The translations under genes were made by a program, and so were the position numbers. A stretch of 6,938 bases of DNA from contig JAHIEM010000008.1 in NCBI GenBank assembly GCA_018901625.1, positions 1 to 6,938 of the forward strand, given 5' to 3'. The stretch is from Nanobdellota archaeon. Its GTDB lineage: Archaea; Nanobdellota; Nanobdellia; Pacearchaeales; GW2011-AR1. The notes beneath the pieces are model-generated. The model ran no database searches. It saw only the letters and a program-made list of their open reading frames with translations, and had not been told where the DNA came from. Of the stretch, positions 6,557 through 6,938 are shown in pieces (the stretch's first letter is position 1; each line of letters begins with the position of its first letter).

Positions 6557-6938
6557 TTATTGTTTTTCTTTCTTGATTTTTTCTTGCAATATTTTTAGTT
6601 TCTCCTTGTCTCTTTCATAAGCGGGTTTTCTGTATCTTTTGTAAAGAACTATGCCTATTACAAGAGCAGATATCAACGCTAATGCAATATAGATTAATGT
6701 AAAATCTCTTCCGTGAGCAACACAAACCACCTTAAGTTTCAACGGAGCAGAAACAGACATCTGAGTTGTAGAACCACCAGAACCGCCAATTTCTGTGTCC
6801 TCAGGAACAGATTTCACAGAAACCTCTCCTTCATAAACCACTTGCTCTTCTTTGCATTCCTGCTTGCATATCATTCCCCATACGAGGCAGTCTCTGCTGT
6901 ATATCTGTGGAACCTTAAAACAAAATTTAATAGGAATA
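6557..6938 (-). CDS. C-terminal part of a single-pass membrane protein (5' end off window)
   Basis: The frame is open from the right edge (first full codon at 6937) to the TAA at 6557-6559, which gives 126 codons, so the ATG at 6874 is probably internal. Residue numbers are for this fragment. The outer part has four cysteines close together (6, 17, 24, 28) and a fifth at 72, and a Gly/Ser linker GGSGGS at 51-56. One membrane helix lies at about 79-99 ('LIYIALALISALVIGIVLY'), followed by a strongly charged, Lys/Glu-rich cytoplasmic tail (100-126). The topology is the same as that of the protein at 1-948: ectodomain first, anchor near the C-terminus. No known domain is recognisable in the visible part. 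The role is unknown. Confidence 0.77.
   Translation of the reverse strand, partial: IPIKFCFKVPQIYSRDCLVWGMICKQECKEEQVVYEGEVSVKSVPEDTEIGGSGGSTTQMSVSAPLKLKVVCVAHGRDFTLIYIALALISALVIGIVLYKRYRKPAYERDKEKLKILQEKIKKEKQ

Overview
The window is AT-rich, densely coded and looks archaeal, most likely from a DPANN lineage of the Woesearchaeota/Pacearchaeota type. That placement is inferred from a TATA-box promoter set at leaderless spacing, short or absent leaders between genes, and several single-pass surface proteins of a style common in those genomes: Gly/Ser linkers, Asn glycosylation sequons and six-cysteine thrombospondin-like repeats. No RNA gene was found to confirm it, and there is no CRISPR array, insertion sequence or tRNA.

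The left half (1-3782, + strand) reads as one operon of four genes. It opens with the C-terminal part of a membrane-anchored surface protein that is cut by the window edge. A MoxR-family AAA+ ATPase follows, then a DUF58 protein (a soluble VWA-like domain), then a membrane-bound VWA protein of the BatA type. The last three form the classic MoxR/DUF58/VWA module, thought to act as a chaperone-like system for assembling or activating proteins at the membrane. The gaps between the four genes are 26, 11 and 1 bases. The metal site (MIDAS) is intact in the membrane VWA protein and degenerate in the DUF58 protein.

The right half (3949-6938) lies on the - strand and converges on the first operon across a 166-base spacer. 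Reading leftward from the right edge it holds: the C-terminal part of another surface protein with a single membrane anchor; a decayed surface-protein fragment with two in-frame stops and a probable frameshift; a TATA promoter; a membrane-anchored helical, Lys-rich protein that may carry a DUF4129/DUF4381-like helical region; and, 2 bases later, a signal-anchored protein with three six-cysteine repeats.

The working picture is a cell-envelope locus. The MoxR ATPase and its two VWA partners act at the inner face of the membrane, and the surrounding single-pass proteins could be clients or partners. The link between the two halves is inferred from position and from the possible DUF4129-like domain. 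The most distinctive single signal is the regular cysteine pattern of the protein at 3949-5103.
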